Source of the DNA: CAZPAH01 sp964584495
GTDB lineage: Bacteria > Krumholzibacteriota > Krumholzibacteriia > Krumholzibacteriales > Krumholzibacteriaceae
Direction of reading: 5' to 3'
Length of the DNA: 12,178 nucleotides
Assembly: GCA_964584495.1 (NCBI GenBank)
Contig: CAZPAH010000089.1
Location: 1 to 12,178, forward strand
Shown here: positions 1-6,907 of the stretch, piece by piece
How the letters are laid out: every line of letters starts with the position of its first letter
How positions within the stretch are numbered: the stretch's first letter is position 1
The notes under the pieces: generated by a model
Databases searched by the model: none
What the model was told of the DNA's origin: nothing
The model's input: only the letters and a program-made list of their open reading frames with translations
Made by a program: the position numbers and the translations under genes

Positions 1-903
1 ATTGAAGGGGTGATCCTCGATCTGAGGGGAAATCCGGGAGGACTGCTCAGTGCCGCATATGACGTTTCGGACCTTTTCCTCGGGAAAAACAAGCTGATCG
101 TCTATACGGAGAGCAGGATTCCCCAGAACAACCAGAAATTCTACTCGAACGGTAAGAACGTGCATGGAGATTATCCGGTCGTAATCCTCGTCAACGGTGC
201 CAGCGCCTCGGCTTCCGAGATCGTTGCCGGGGCCCTGCAGGACTGGGACAGGGCGATAATCGCGGGGAAGACGACCTACGGAAAGGGGTCGGTGCAGACC
301 GTTTTCAAGGCCGAAGGGGGCGCCGCGCTTAAGCTCACGACCCAGAAGTATTTTACGCCGAGCGGAAGATCGATCCACAGGGACGTCGACCGTGATGGCA
401 ACGATATCGTGAAGGACAAGGATGGCGAGGATATCAAGCGTAAGGAGTACCATACCGCCTCGGGAAGGGTGGTTTACGGGGGCGGCGGTATCCAGCCTGA
501 CTGGGAGATCGACCTTCCCGAATTCACCGAGTTCCAGAGAAAGCTCGAGTTGAGGGGGATCTTCTTCAACTATGCGGTCCACTATACCGCCTACAATGAA
601 GCCGACTCGACTTTCGAGGTGACGGACGAGGTTCTGGACGACTTCAAAAAATTCCTGTCGGAGAAGGAGATCGAGTATACAGACGAGGATTGGACCCCGG
701 AAAACACTGAATATGTATCCCTCGGGATCAAGAGGGAGGTTTTCCGCAAGCTGTACGGAACGAGGGGCGCCTATATCGCCACGCTGCACGACGACGTGCA
801 GGTTCAGAAAGTTCTTGAGATGTTCAGGAAGGCCCGGACGCTCGAGCAGATGTTCACGTACGTGAAGCAGCAGCAGGAATTGGCCAAGGCGGGGGCGAAT
901 TGA
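1..903 (+). CDS. S41 family C-terminal processing peptidase (CtpA/Prc type), 5' end cut off
   Basis: The reading frame is open from the first base, so this is the C-terminal 300 residues. The signal sequence and PDZ domain must lie to the left. Visible are the S41 core beginning with LDLRGNPGG (residues 6-14), the catalytic serine in GASASASEI (Ser70 of the visible part) and the catalytic lysine in TYGKGSVQ (Lys95). The 25-residue Ser-Lys spacing matches what I recall for E. coli Prc. Members are periplasmic or exported serine/lysine endopeptidases that trim the C-termini of envelope proteins. About 150 residues after the core form an acidic, charged C-terminal extension of unknown role that ends in a Q-rich helix. 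The stop overlaps the next start (TTGA), so the two genes are probably translationally coupled. The family call is firm; the substrate is unknown. Confidence 0.93.
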   Translation: MEGVILDLRGNPGGLLSAAYDVSDLFLGKNKLIVYTESRIPQNNQKFYSNGKNVHGDYPVVILVNGASASASEIVAGALQDWDRAIIAGKTTYGKGSVQTVFKAEGGAALKLTTQKYFTPSGRSIHRDVDRDGNDIVKDKDGEDIKRKEYHTASGRVVYGGGGIQPDWEIDLPEFTEFQRKLELRGIFFNYAVHYTAYNEADSTFEVTDEVLDDFKKFLSEKEIEYTDEDWTPENTEYVSLGIKREVFRKLYGTRGAYIATLHDDVQVQKVLEMFRKARTLEQMFTYVKQQQELAKAGAN

Positions 904-1565
904 AAGACCGTATAGCGATTATTTCCGATTTCGACGGGACTATCGCTGAGAGGGACATCGGTCATCACTTTCTCGGCGGATATATCTCGGACTCGGCCGG
1001 CAGGGAAAAACTGCTCGAAAGCTGGAAGCTGGGGCTTATCAGCTCCAGGGAGTGCCTGGAGCAGGAGATCCGGATGCTGGATGCGGGCAAAGCCGAGCTC
1101 GACAGGTTCATCGAAGGGGAAAAGCTCGATCCGTTCATAAAGGATTTCGTAGATTTCTGCAACAGGCGCAAATTCGAGTTCCTTATAGTCAGCGATGGGC
1201 TCGATTACTATATCGACCGGATGCTGATGAAGCATGGACTCGGATACCTGGAGTTCAGGGCCAACCAACTCCTCTTCGACGGCGACCGGATAACCGCGGT
1301 AGAGTTTCCCTGGTACGACCTCCGCTCGTGCGAGATGTGCGGCAATTGCAAGAGGGCCCATGTCGAGGAGCTCGCCGGCAAGGGGTTTCAAACGGTATAC
1401 ATCGGTAACGGCTACAGCGACCGGTGCCCCATCGAATATGCCGATATCGTTTTCGCGAAAGGGGAGCTTCTCGATCACTGCCGGCGTATCAATGTCGACT
1501 GTATAGGCTTCGATAACTTCAGGGACGTAGAGCGCGAGCTTACCTCGAGGCTGTTCATGACCTGA
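900..1565 (+). CDS. MtnX-like HAD-superfamily phosphatase
   Basis: This is a 221-residue cytoplasmic HAD-IB phosphatase. Motif I is DFDGT (Asp10 nucleophile, Asp12), motif II is VSDG (Ser98), the motif III lysine is Lys151 in CGNCK, and motif IV is IGNGYSD (Asp174). A Cys-x2-Cys-x2-Cys cluster (144, 147, 150) sits beside the motif III lysine, as in many MtnX-like proteins. MtnX removes phosphate from 2-hydroxy-3-keto-5-methylthiopentenyl-1-phosphate in methionine salvage, and relatives act on phosphoserine-like substrates. No other salvage gene is nearby, so the substrate cannot be fixed. TTG at 900 is chosen because it places motif I at the usual distance from the N-terminus and a GGGGGCGA stretch lies just upstream. 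It overlaps the peptidase stop and ends 21 bases from a convergent gene. Confidence 0.87.
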   Translation: MKDRIAIISDFDGTIAERDIGHHFLGGYISDSAGREKLLESWKLGLISSRECLEQEIRMLDAGKAELDRFIEGEKLDPFIKDFVDFCNRRKFEFLIVSDGLDYYIDRMLMKHGLGYLEFRANQLLFDGDRITAVEFPWYDLRSCEMCGNCKRAHVEELAGKGFQTVYIGNGYSDRCPIEYADIVFAKGELLDHCRRINVDCIGFDNFRDVERELTSRLFMT

Positions 1566-1586
1566 TCTTTCCGGCGGCCCCACCGT

Positions 1587-1961
1587 TCAGCCCTCGATCT
1601 GCCCCCGGTTTTTTTTCTGGATAGAGTCGGTGTAGATACGGCTTACATAGCCGATGAACTCGAAAATATCCTTATCCTCGATCTCGCTTTTCCCCTTGAG
1701 CTTCCTTAGCCGGTCCATGACATCGGTCATATCGTTGCGGGAAATGATCTTGTCGGAGTAGCATGACCAGAATTTATCGAGCGTGTATTTCAGCTCCTCT
1801 CCGTATTTCGCTTCGAGCTTGGGTGAAAGTCTGTCCTTGAGGGCGTCCGCCTCCGTTTGCCAGGTCCGGTGTGCCAGCCAGTTTCTCGGAAGCCAAAGCG
1901 CCAGTATAACCAAAACAACCACAACGGCGGCGGTAGCCGCCTTTTTCCCGCCGGTACTCAA
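1587..1961 (-). CDS. small single-pass membrane protein of unknown function
   Basis: I do not recognise a family. The protein has about 124 residues: a short basic N-terminus (STGGKK), one strong hydrophobic segment at about residues 7-24, then a soluble helical and highly charged domain of about 100 residues rich in Lys, Asp and Glu. This suggests a membrane-anchored helical domain. Upstream codons in frame would allow a start at 2003, but TTG at 1961 is preferred. It lies five bases after AAGGAG and overlaps the hydrolase stop as TTGA, the same junction seen elsewhere in this window. Co-expression with the hydrolase is therefore likely. It converges on the phosphatase gene with 21 bases between the stops and no clear terminator there. 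Confidence 0.66.
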   Translation of the reverse strand: MSTGGKKAATAAVVVVLVILALWLPRNWLAHRTWQTEADALKDRLSPKLEAKYGEELKYTLDKFWSCYSDKIISRNDMTDVMDRLRKLKGKSEIEDKDIFEFIGYVSRIYTDSIQKKNRGQIEG

Positions 1962-1971
1962 GATTTCTCCT
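1958..1971 (-). repeat. 14-base gene-junction sequence, copy 1
   Basis: On the minus strand AGGAGAAATCTTGA combines a Shine-Dalgarno sequence, a five-base spacer, a TTG start and an overlapping TGA stop. The same 14 bases recur on the plus strand at 9677-9690, between two unrelated genes. Confidence 0.8.
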
Positions 1972-2848
1972 TCCGCCCTTGAGCCAGGGTCGATCTGAAC
2001 CATCTTGTCGTAGCCTCGATGGCGCTATCCAACTCGGGCGTCGGCCGCCGCATCGGATGACCGATTCCGAAGGTATGACCGCACCCCTTTACCACAGTCA
2101 TTTTTACCCTGCCGCCGCCCGGAAGTTCAAGATATCTTTGCGCCTCGCGTATCGAAACGGCCGCATCCCTCTCTCCGTGGACTACTAGATGCGGGATCGA
2201 CATGCCGGCGGCCCTAGCCGGCAGATCGAAGGCCTCCCTGTTGCGGTCAATATCCTCGTAGTAGGAATAGTCCAGCCAGAGAGGGGCTTCGGAGCGGGCG
2301 TCGGTGAACGGCAAGCGCCCCGTCCTTCTCCACTCCCTCTTTCTTCGGTCGGTGTACCTGTCGAGGTTGGAAGGGGCCGACCATGTTACTATCGATCTTA
2401 CTTCGCTGAAACGGGGTGCCGTAAGGATACAGTCGCACCCGCCCCTGCTGTGTCCCAGCATCCCCGAGCAGCCTTTCTCCGCGTTGAAGGGAAACGAAGG
2501 GGAAGAGGCGAACCGGCAGGTGCTCGCCAGATCGGCGATCTCCCTGCTGACGGTGTTACGGGCGAACTCCCCGGGCCTTGTAATGAGGCCTGTTTCTTCG
2601 TCCGTCCCACAGAGGGAGAAGCTGATCGTAAGAACGTGGAATCCGGCCTGCGCGATCATCTCCGATAGGTAGGGAAAGAACCCCCAGCCCTTATAGGCCA
2701 GGAAACCATGAGCCACGATTATCACAGGCGCCTCGTCGCCGGGTGAGACCGATCGCAGGTCCGCCCTCACCACGGGGGCATCCCCGTTTTCGATCTCGAG
2801 CTCGATCTTCTCCACCGGCATACCGTTCCGTTCGCGGTCGAGACACAT
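1958..2848 (-). CDS. alpha/beta hydrolase (dienelactone hydrolase/acyl-peptidase-like serine hydrolase)
   Basis: A 296-residue alpha/beta hydrolase. The oxyanion strand is VAHGFLAYKGWG (His47 region), the nucleophile elbow is GHSRGG (Ser134), the acid is in HGERD (Asp228) and the catalytic histidine is in CGHTF (His258). All triad members are present in the usual order. An Arg/Trp-rich stretch between the nucleophile and the acid (about 165-200) is probably the lid. The substrate is unknown; such enzymes act as esterases or peptidases, probably in the cytoplasm because no signal peptide is seen. The frame stays open up to an ATG at 2968, but the extra 40 residues are Arg/Cys-rich and unlike the fold. 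ATG 2848 follows AAGGAG by four bases; ATG 2821 is another possibility. Its stop overlaps the small membrane protein's TTG start. Confidence 0.85.
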   Translation of the reverse strand: MCLDRERNGMPVEKIELEIENGDAPVVRADLRSVSPGDEAPVIIVAHGFLAYKGWGFFPYLSEMIAQAGFHVLTISFSLCGTDEETGLITRPGEFARNTVSREIADLASTCRFASSPSFPFNAEKGCSGMLGHSRGGCDCILTAPRFSEVRSIVTWSAPSNLDRYTDRRKREWRRTGRLPFTDARSEAPLWLDYSYYEDIDRNREAFDLPARAAGMSIPHLVVHGERDAAVSIREAQRYLELPGGGRVKMTVVKGCGHTFGIGHPMRRPTPELDSAIEATTRWFRSTLAQGRKEKS

Positions 2849-2876
2849 ACATCTCCTTATCCGGCTTCGCAGCAGG

Positions 2877-2901
2877 CCGGCTGCATTATTGAAGCAGCCG
2901 G
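2877..2901. other. inverted repeat in the divergent intergenic region
   Basis: CCGGCTGC (2877-2884) and GCAGCCGG (2894-2901) can form a perfect 8-bp stem with a 9-base loop. If the hydrolase starts at 2848, this lies in its 5' leader about 28 bases before the start codon. It could be a leader hairpin or an operator. There is no U-tract, so it is not a terminator. A GC-rich chance repeat cannot be excluded. Confidence 0.4.
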
Positions 2902-2949
2902 ATACGGCGTACAGTCTCGCACAGCCGCTTCGGCCGGTCAAAGCGATTC

Positions 2950-2978
2950 TTGCATCCTGTTCATCCATAAGCTATTAT
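2950..2978 (+). promoter_or_regulatory. candidate sigma70-type promoter for the 3009-10532 gene cluster
   Basis: TTGCAT (2950-2955) and TATTAT (2973-2978) are separated by exactly 17 bases. The -10 matches the consensus at five of six positions and the -35 at three. A start site near 2985 would leave a leader of about 25 bases before TTG 3009. The complement of the -10 (GATAAT, 2979-2974) could also serve the opposite strand. Confidence 0.4.
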
Positions 2979-3008
2979 CATCTGAAACGGTAACCGGTGG
3001 AGGAAGGT

Positions 3009-3836
3009 TTGTCTAAAAGGATAATAGGCGGGATACTGCTGACCGTAGTTTTTCTCGTTGTCGCGAAGCGGCTGTCGACCAATAAGGCTCAAGATATCGT
3101 TCTAGAGGCCGGCGGCATGAGAATAGAGCATACGACGGTTTTCGAGCAGGTCGGGCCCGGCCGGCCGCTGCTCGAACTGAGAATCGCTCCGTCCGACGGT
3201 GTAGAGGCGAGGGTGGTGTTCCGCGTAGACGGCGCCGCCGAGGTCCTGTCGGCGGAGATGAGCGGGCCTGATGAGGGCAGGTGGTTTTTCCGCCTTCCCG
3301 ACATGGGAAAGGGACACAGGATTCAGTATGCATTCGAGATAGATCGGGGAGGGTCGCAGCCCGAAAGGCTTCCCGAAGCGGAAAGCGACTATTTTCCCCT
3401 CAAGTACAAGGGGGAAGTATCGGCTCTGGTTCTCGTCCTGCATATCATATTCATGTTCGCCGGCTTCTTCTTCATGACCGAGAGTTTTATCGGAGCATTC
3501 GGTGTTCTGGCCGGGAGAGACGACAAGAGGTTTGCGGTCCTGATGACGAGGTGGACATTGATCACGATGTTCATCGGCGGGTGGCCTCTGGGATTTATAC
3601 TTAACAGGCAGAGGTTCGGACCCGTTTGGGAAGGATTTCCGTTCGGCTACGATATCACCGACAACAAGACACAGATCATGTTTGTATTCTGGATCCTCGC
3701 TTCTCTCGTTTCATGGAAGAGCATAGTGGGAAGGGAAGAGGAGCCGGACGCGGTGCGGGCAAAAGGCTTCGCGGCCGCTGTAATCACCTCCTACGTGGTA
3801 AGCCTGGCGGTTTTCCTTATACCTCACAGCCTCTGA
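3009..3836 (+). CDS. five-helix membrane protein with an extracytoplasmic beta domain, unknown function
   Basis: I do not recognise a named family. The 275-residue protein has a membrane segment at about 4-20, an extracytoplasmic stretch (25-135) of alternating hydrophobic residues that looks like a beta sandwich, and four further helices at about 136-160, 176-198, 221-240 and 253-272. The loop before the fourth helix holds a striking motif, WEGFPFGYDITDNKTQ (207-222), which looks functionally constrained. Two histidines (145 and 273) lie in or at the ends of helices and could bind a cofactor, but that is a guess. A GTG at 2997 is an alternative start. TTG 3009 is preferred because GGAGG at 2999-3003 sits five bases before it. 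It is the first gene of the plus-strand cluster and ends 12 bases before dus. Confidence 0.8.
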   Translation: MSKRIIGGILLTVVFLVVAKRLSTNKAQDIVLEAGGMRIEHTTVFEQVGPGRPLLELRIAPSDGVEARVVFRVDGAAEVLSAEMSGPDEGRWFFRLPDMGKGHRIQYAFEIDRGGSQPERLPEAESDYFPLKYKGEVSALVLVLHIIFMFAGFFFMTESFIGAFGVLAGRDDKRFAVLMTRWTLITMFIGGWPLGFILNRQRFGPVWEGFPFGYDITDNKTQIMFVFWILASLVSWKSIVGREEEPDAVRAKGFAAAVITSYVVSLAVFLIPHSL

Positions 3837-3848
3837 CGGGGGTGCCTG

Positions 3849-4847
3849 TTGTCTTCGGGCGTCACGGATAATAATGCCCTGTTCGGGGGCTCTCCTCTAT
3901 GCCTCGCCCCGATGGCGGGATACAGCGATGCGCCCTTCCGCTGCCTCTGCTTCGAGTACGGCGCCGACATCGCCGTCACCGAGATGGTCAGCGCCGACGG
4001 CCTGGTCAGGGACGGCGAAAAGACCCATAGGATAATGAGAAGGTGGGACGGCGAGGGTACGCTCGGCGTGCAGCTTTTCGGATCGGACCCGGTCACTATG
4101 GCCGGGGCCGCCGCTAGGGCCGCCGAGACATCCCCTTCGTTCATAGATCTGAATTTCGGCTGCCCCGTCAGGAAGGTGATCAGGAAGAACGGCGGAGCGG
4201 CCCTCATGCGCGATCTTCCCTTGATCGGGAGGATATGCAGGGAGGTTGTGCGCGGCGTCGATATCCCCGTGACGGCGAAGATCAGAAGCGGCTGGAACAG
4301 GGCGGGCGAGAATTACCTTGAGGCGGGGCTCGTTCTGCAGGATGAGGGGATAGCCGCCGTCACCCTCCACCCGCGGTTCAGGTCGGACGGATTTTCGGGA
4401 AGGGCCGAATGGGATCATATCAGGAGGCTCAAGGAGTCGCTGTCCATACCGGTGATCGCAAGCGGCGACGTGAAAAGCGTGGACGATTATCTCAAAGTTG
4501 TTGAAGAAACCGGATGCGATGCTGTTATGATAGGGAGAGGAGCGTTCGGCCGCCCATGGATATTCAGGGAAATCAAGGATAGGCTGGCCGGGCGCGAAGT
4601 CCGGCCCGTCGGCGAGCGCGAAAGGATAGACGTTCTAGAGCGGCTCGTGAGGATGGAAGTGGAATGGAAGGGAGAGGGGCTGGGGGTAATCGAGATGAGA
4701 AAGCACTACAGGTGGTTTCTGAAGGGTATCGCCGGCACCAAGGATTTCCGTTGCCGGCTGTCGATCGCCCAAAACCTGGTCGATGTGCTGGGGATCATAT
4801 CCGATCTTAGAGAGGAGACGGACAGGAGATGGAAGAGGGACGAATAA
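3849..4847 (+). CDS. dus: tRNA-dihydrouridine synthase (Dus family)
   Basis: Dus enzymes use FMN and NADPH to reduce uridine to dihydrouridine in tRNA D-loops and related positions. The 332-residue product shows the FMN-binding start APMAGYSDAPFR (20-31), the catalytic cysteine in LNFGCPV (Cys105), Lys144 in TAKIRSGW, the histidine of TLHPRFR (His174) and the phosphate-binding end VMIGRGAFGRPW (226-237). An all-helical C-terminal domain follows. Most family members I recall read HGRTR where this one reads HPRFR, a small departure near the flavin. The length is normal. The start is TTG at 3849 behind a G-rich GGGGGTG; no ATG or GTG lies in a usable place upstream of the APMAG motif. Which uridine is modified (DusA, B or C type) cannot be told. 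It overlaps larB by 19 bases. Confidence 0.93.
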   Translation: MSSGVTDNNALFGGSPLCLAPMAGYSDAPFRCLCFEYGADIAVTEMVSADGLVRDGEKTHRIMRRWDGEGTLGVQLFGSDPVTMAGAAARAAETSPSFIDLNFGCPVRKVIRKNGGAALMRDLPLIGRICREVVRGVDIPVTAKIRSGWNRAGENYLEAGLVLQDEGIAAVTLHPRFRSDGFSGRAEWDHIRRLKESLSIPVIASGDVKSVDDYLKVVEETGCDAVMIGRGAFGRPWIFREIKDRLAGREVRPVGERERIDVLERLVRMEVEWKGEGLGVIEMRKHYRWFLKGIAGTKDFRCRLSIAQNLVDVLGIISDLREETDRRWKRDE

Positions 4848-5605
4848 GAGAGCTGCTCGATATGGTGGCCCGGGGAGAGTTGGACGTCTCCAAGGCCCTG
4901 CGGCAGCTGAGGATCCTGCCTTTCGAGGAGATAGGATTTGCCAAGGTGGATCATCACCGCTCCCTCCGCCGGGGGTTTCCCGAGGTTATCTTCTGCGAGG
5001 GAAAAACACCCGGGCAGATCGCGGCTATAGCGCAGAAGATCCTCGACCAGGGGGCGAACGTCCTTGCGACGAGATGCGATCCCGCCCTATTCGCCGGCGT
5101 AAGCGAGAAGCTGCCCGGCGCCGTCTATCACGAGGAAGGACGTCTTTTCGCCGTTGTGAGGACCGATCCGGGAGAGACCGGCACCGTCGCGGTCGTTTCG
5201 GGAGGAACGTCGGACAGGCCCGTGTCGGAAGAAGCGGCGCTCACGGCGGGTTACCTGGGGTGCGGGGTGAAGCGGTTCTACGATGTCGGAGTCGCCGGTA
5301 TACACAGGCTGCTTTCATGCTGGGAGGATATACGCAAGGCTGACGTAATCATCGTTGTGGCGGGGATGGAGGGAGCTCTGGCGAGCGTGGTCGCGGGGAT
5401 GTCGGATTCGCCGGTCATAGCCGTTCCGACCAGCATAGGGTATGGCGCGAGCTTCGGAGGGCTGGCCGCCCTGCTGGCGATGCTCAACAGCTGCGCCGGG
5501 GGTGTCACTGTCGTAAACATAGACAACGGGTTCGGTGCCGCCTATGCGGCGGCCGTTATCTGCAGGAAGGCCGCAAAGCGCGGCCGGCCGGACGATGAGG
5601 CTTGA
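4829..5605 (+). CDS. larB: LarB, nickel-pincer cofactor biosynthesis carboxylase/hydrolase
   Basis: LarB carboxylates the pyridinium ring of nicotinic acid adenine dinucleotide and hydrolyses the phosphoanhydride. This gives the biscarboxylate mononucleotide that LarE and LarC then convert to the nickel-pincer nucleotide. The 258-residue product has the expected layout: a helical N-terminus (1-50), a short linking domain with EVIFCEGKTPGQ, and a PurE-like C-terminal domain (about 117-250) with VVSGGTSD, VAGMEGALASVVAG, TSIGYGASFGG and SCAGGVTVVNIDNGFGAA. Cys222 in the last motif matches the position of the cysteine reported as catalytic in Lactiplantibacillus LarB (Cys221, from memory). ATG 4829 overlaps dus by 19 bases with GGAG directly touching it. 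A second purine tract (GAGGAG) lies about 11 bases upstream, so translation may depend on coupling. larC follows; larA and larE are absent here. Confidence 0.94.
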   Translation: MEEGRIRELLDMVARGELDVSKALRQLRILPFEEIGFAKVDHHRSLRRGFPEVIFCEGKTPGQIAAIAQKILDQGANVLATRCDPALFAGVSEKLPGAVYHEEGRLFAVVRTDPGETGTVAVVSGGTSDRPVSEEAALTAGYLGCGVKRFYDVGVAGIHRLLSCWEDIRKADVIIVVAGMEGALASVVAGMSDSPVIAVPTSIGYGASFGGLAALLAMLNSCAGGVTVVNIDNGFGAAYAAAVICRKAAKRGRPDDEA

Positions 5606-5620
5606 CCGGCGGGGCGCCGG
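5606..5620 (+). other. GC hairpin directly after the larB stop
   Basis: CCGGCG, a GGG loop and CGCCGG form a perfect 6-bp stem that begins on the base after the larB stop codon. No run of T follows, so it is not a standard terminator. It could act in mRNA processing, stability or partial attenuation between larB and larC, whose 66-base gap is the longest inside the cluster. Confidence 0.5.
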
Positions 5621-5671
5621 GGGGCAGTTCGGGCGAGGCAGGTCTTCATGTAATCTTTGGGAGGTTCTGAT

Positions 5672-6907
5672 TTGAGATCGTCGAGCGGCGGGAAAAATGT
5701 CCCGCGGATGCTGGTTTTCGATCCGGCCGGAGGGATGAGCGGCGACATGTTTCTCGGTTGCCTGTTCGGGCTGGGGGTCCGTCCGGCGCAGGTGGTGAAG
5801 GAAGTCTCCACGCTGCCGGGGTTGGAACCGTTCAGGATAATCTCGGGGCGGGTCAAGCGCAGGGGTTTGTCTGCCGTAAGGGTGAGGGTAAGCTGCCGGC
5901 AGAAGGCCGCTTCCAGGGATCTTGCCGGCATACTCGGCATGATAGAGAAATCCCGGCTCGACGACCGGGTCAAGGAGATATCGTGCGGCCTCTTTCGATT
6001 GCTCGGGGAGGCCGAGGGGAAAGTGCATGGGGTCGAGGCGTCGGGCGTCCACTTTCACGAGGTCGGTGCGGTCGATTCGATAGTGGATATCGTAGGCGGG
6101 GTGGTCGCCCTGTCGATCCTCGGATACCCCGCCCTTTACCACAGGCCCTTTAGGCTGGGATGCGGGATAATATCGATATCGCACGGCGAGCTGCCCCTTC
6201 CGGCGCCGGCTACGATCGAGCTCCTCAAAGGAAGAAGGGTCACGATGAGCTCCACCGAGGGCGAGATCGTCACTCCGACCGGCGCGGCGCTGATGAAGGG
6301 TCTTGCCGCCGAGATGCCGGCCGGGCTTACGTTCAGGCCGGGGAGGATAGTTTACGCCGCCGGCACGAGGGATAAGGGTCCCGAGCCTGGTATGCTACGG
6401 GTCGTCGAGGGATTTGAGGCGCCGCTGGGACGCCGTCTCGCCGTCATCCGATCCACGATCGACGATATGAACCCGGAGATCTACGGTTACCTGCTTGAGA
6501 GGCTCTTTGGCGAAGGGGCGCTCGAGGTTTACCTCACCCAGGTCCTGATGAAGAAGAACCGTCCCGGCCAGCTCCTCACCGTTCTCTGCGAGCCCGAAAG
6601 GGCCGAGGCTCTGTCCGGGCTGATATTCGAGGAGACAACCACCCTCGGCTTAAGGATCGGCTTCGAGGACAGGACGGAGCTCGAGAGGTGGAACGAGAAG
6701 GTGATGACGGGGTACGGCGGGGTAACGGTCAAGTGCGGAAGGCTTCCCGGTGGGAGGGTAAAGGTTTCCCCCGAATTCGAGTCCTGCAGGGCCGTGGCCG
6801 TCGAGCGGGGGGTCGCGGTGAATCTGGTATACACGGCGGCGCGCTGCGCCGCGCGGACAGGGACGGAGGGACCCGAAGCGAAGAAAAGGCGGAGGAAGAA
6901 GAGATGA
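5672..6907 (+). CDS. larC: LarC, nickel insertion enzyme of nickel-pincer cofactor synthesis, single unsplit frame
   Basis: LarC is the CTP-dependent cyclometallase that inserts nickel into the pincer nucleotide made by LarB and LarE. The 411-residue protein carries the family signatures FDPAGGMSGDMF (16-27), HFHEVGAVDSIVD (127-139), TPTGAALM (201-208), IDDMNPE (263-269), MKKNRPG (293-299) and EETTTLGLR (320-328). Both the LarC1-like and LarC2-like halves are in one frame. In Lactiplantibacillus plantarum they are joined by a programmed frameshift, which is not needed here. TTG 5672 is chosen because GGGAGG stands seven bases before it; TTG 5657 and ATG 5708 are alternatives. The last eight residues (KKRRRKKR) are strongly basic and are encoded by a purine tract that also holds the next gene's ribosome binding site. 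The stop overlaps the next start as ATGA. Confidence 0.94.
   Translation: MRSSSGGKNVPRMLVFDPAGGMSGDMFLGCLFGLGVRPAQVVKEVSTLPGLEPFRIISGRVKRRGLSAVRVRVSCRQKAASRDLAGILGMIEKSRLDDRVKEISCGLFRLLGEAEGKVHGVEASGVHFHEVGAVDSIVDIVGGVVALSILGYPALYHRPFRLGCGIISISHGELPLPAPATIELLKGRRVTMSSTEGEIVTPTGAALMKGLAAEMPAGLTFRPGRIVYAAGTRDKGPEPGMLRVVEGFEAPLGRRLAVIRSTIDDMNPEIYGYLLERLFGEGALEVYLTQVLMKKNRPGQLLTVLCEPERAEALSGLIFEETTTLGLRIGFEDRTELERWNEKVMTGYGGVTVKCGRLPGGRVKVSPEFESCRAVAVERGVAVNLVYTAARCAARTGTEGPEAKKRRRKKR

Noticed and set aside
804..1583. Long minus-strand open frame (259 codons) opposite the HAD phosphatase gene
   Set aside because: It is the antisense of a gene with all four HAD motifs; its composition is Pro/Glu-rich without any motif, and it would also overlap the peptidase end.
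1566..1586. Terminator between the convergent genes
   Set aside because: Only 21 bases and no stem followed by T on either strand.
4783..5343. Plus-strand Arg/Gly-rich frame over the dus-larB junction
   Set aside because: It is an out-of-frame reading of larB with very biased composition.
5315..6184. Long minus-strand open frame (289 codons) across larB and larC
   Set aside because: It is antisense to two clear Lar genes, rich in Arg, Pro and His as GC-rich shadow frames are, and has no recognisable domain.
6688..6903. Upstream extension of the lipoprotein frame inside larC
   Set aside because: It would bury the signal peptide and lipobox; ATG 6904 has a good ribosome binding site.
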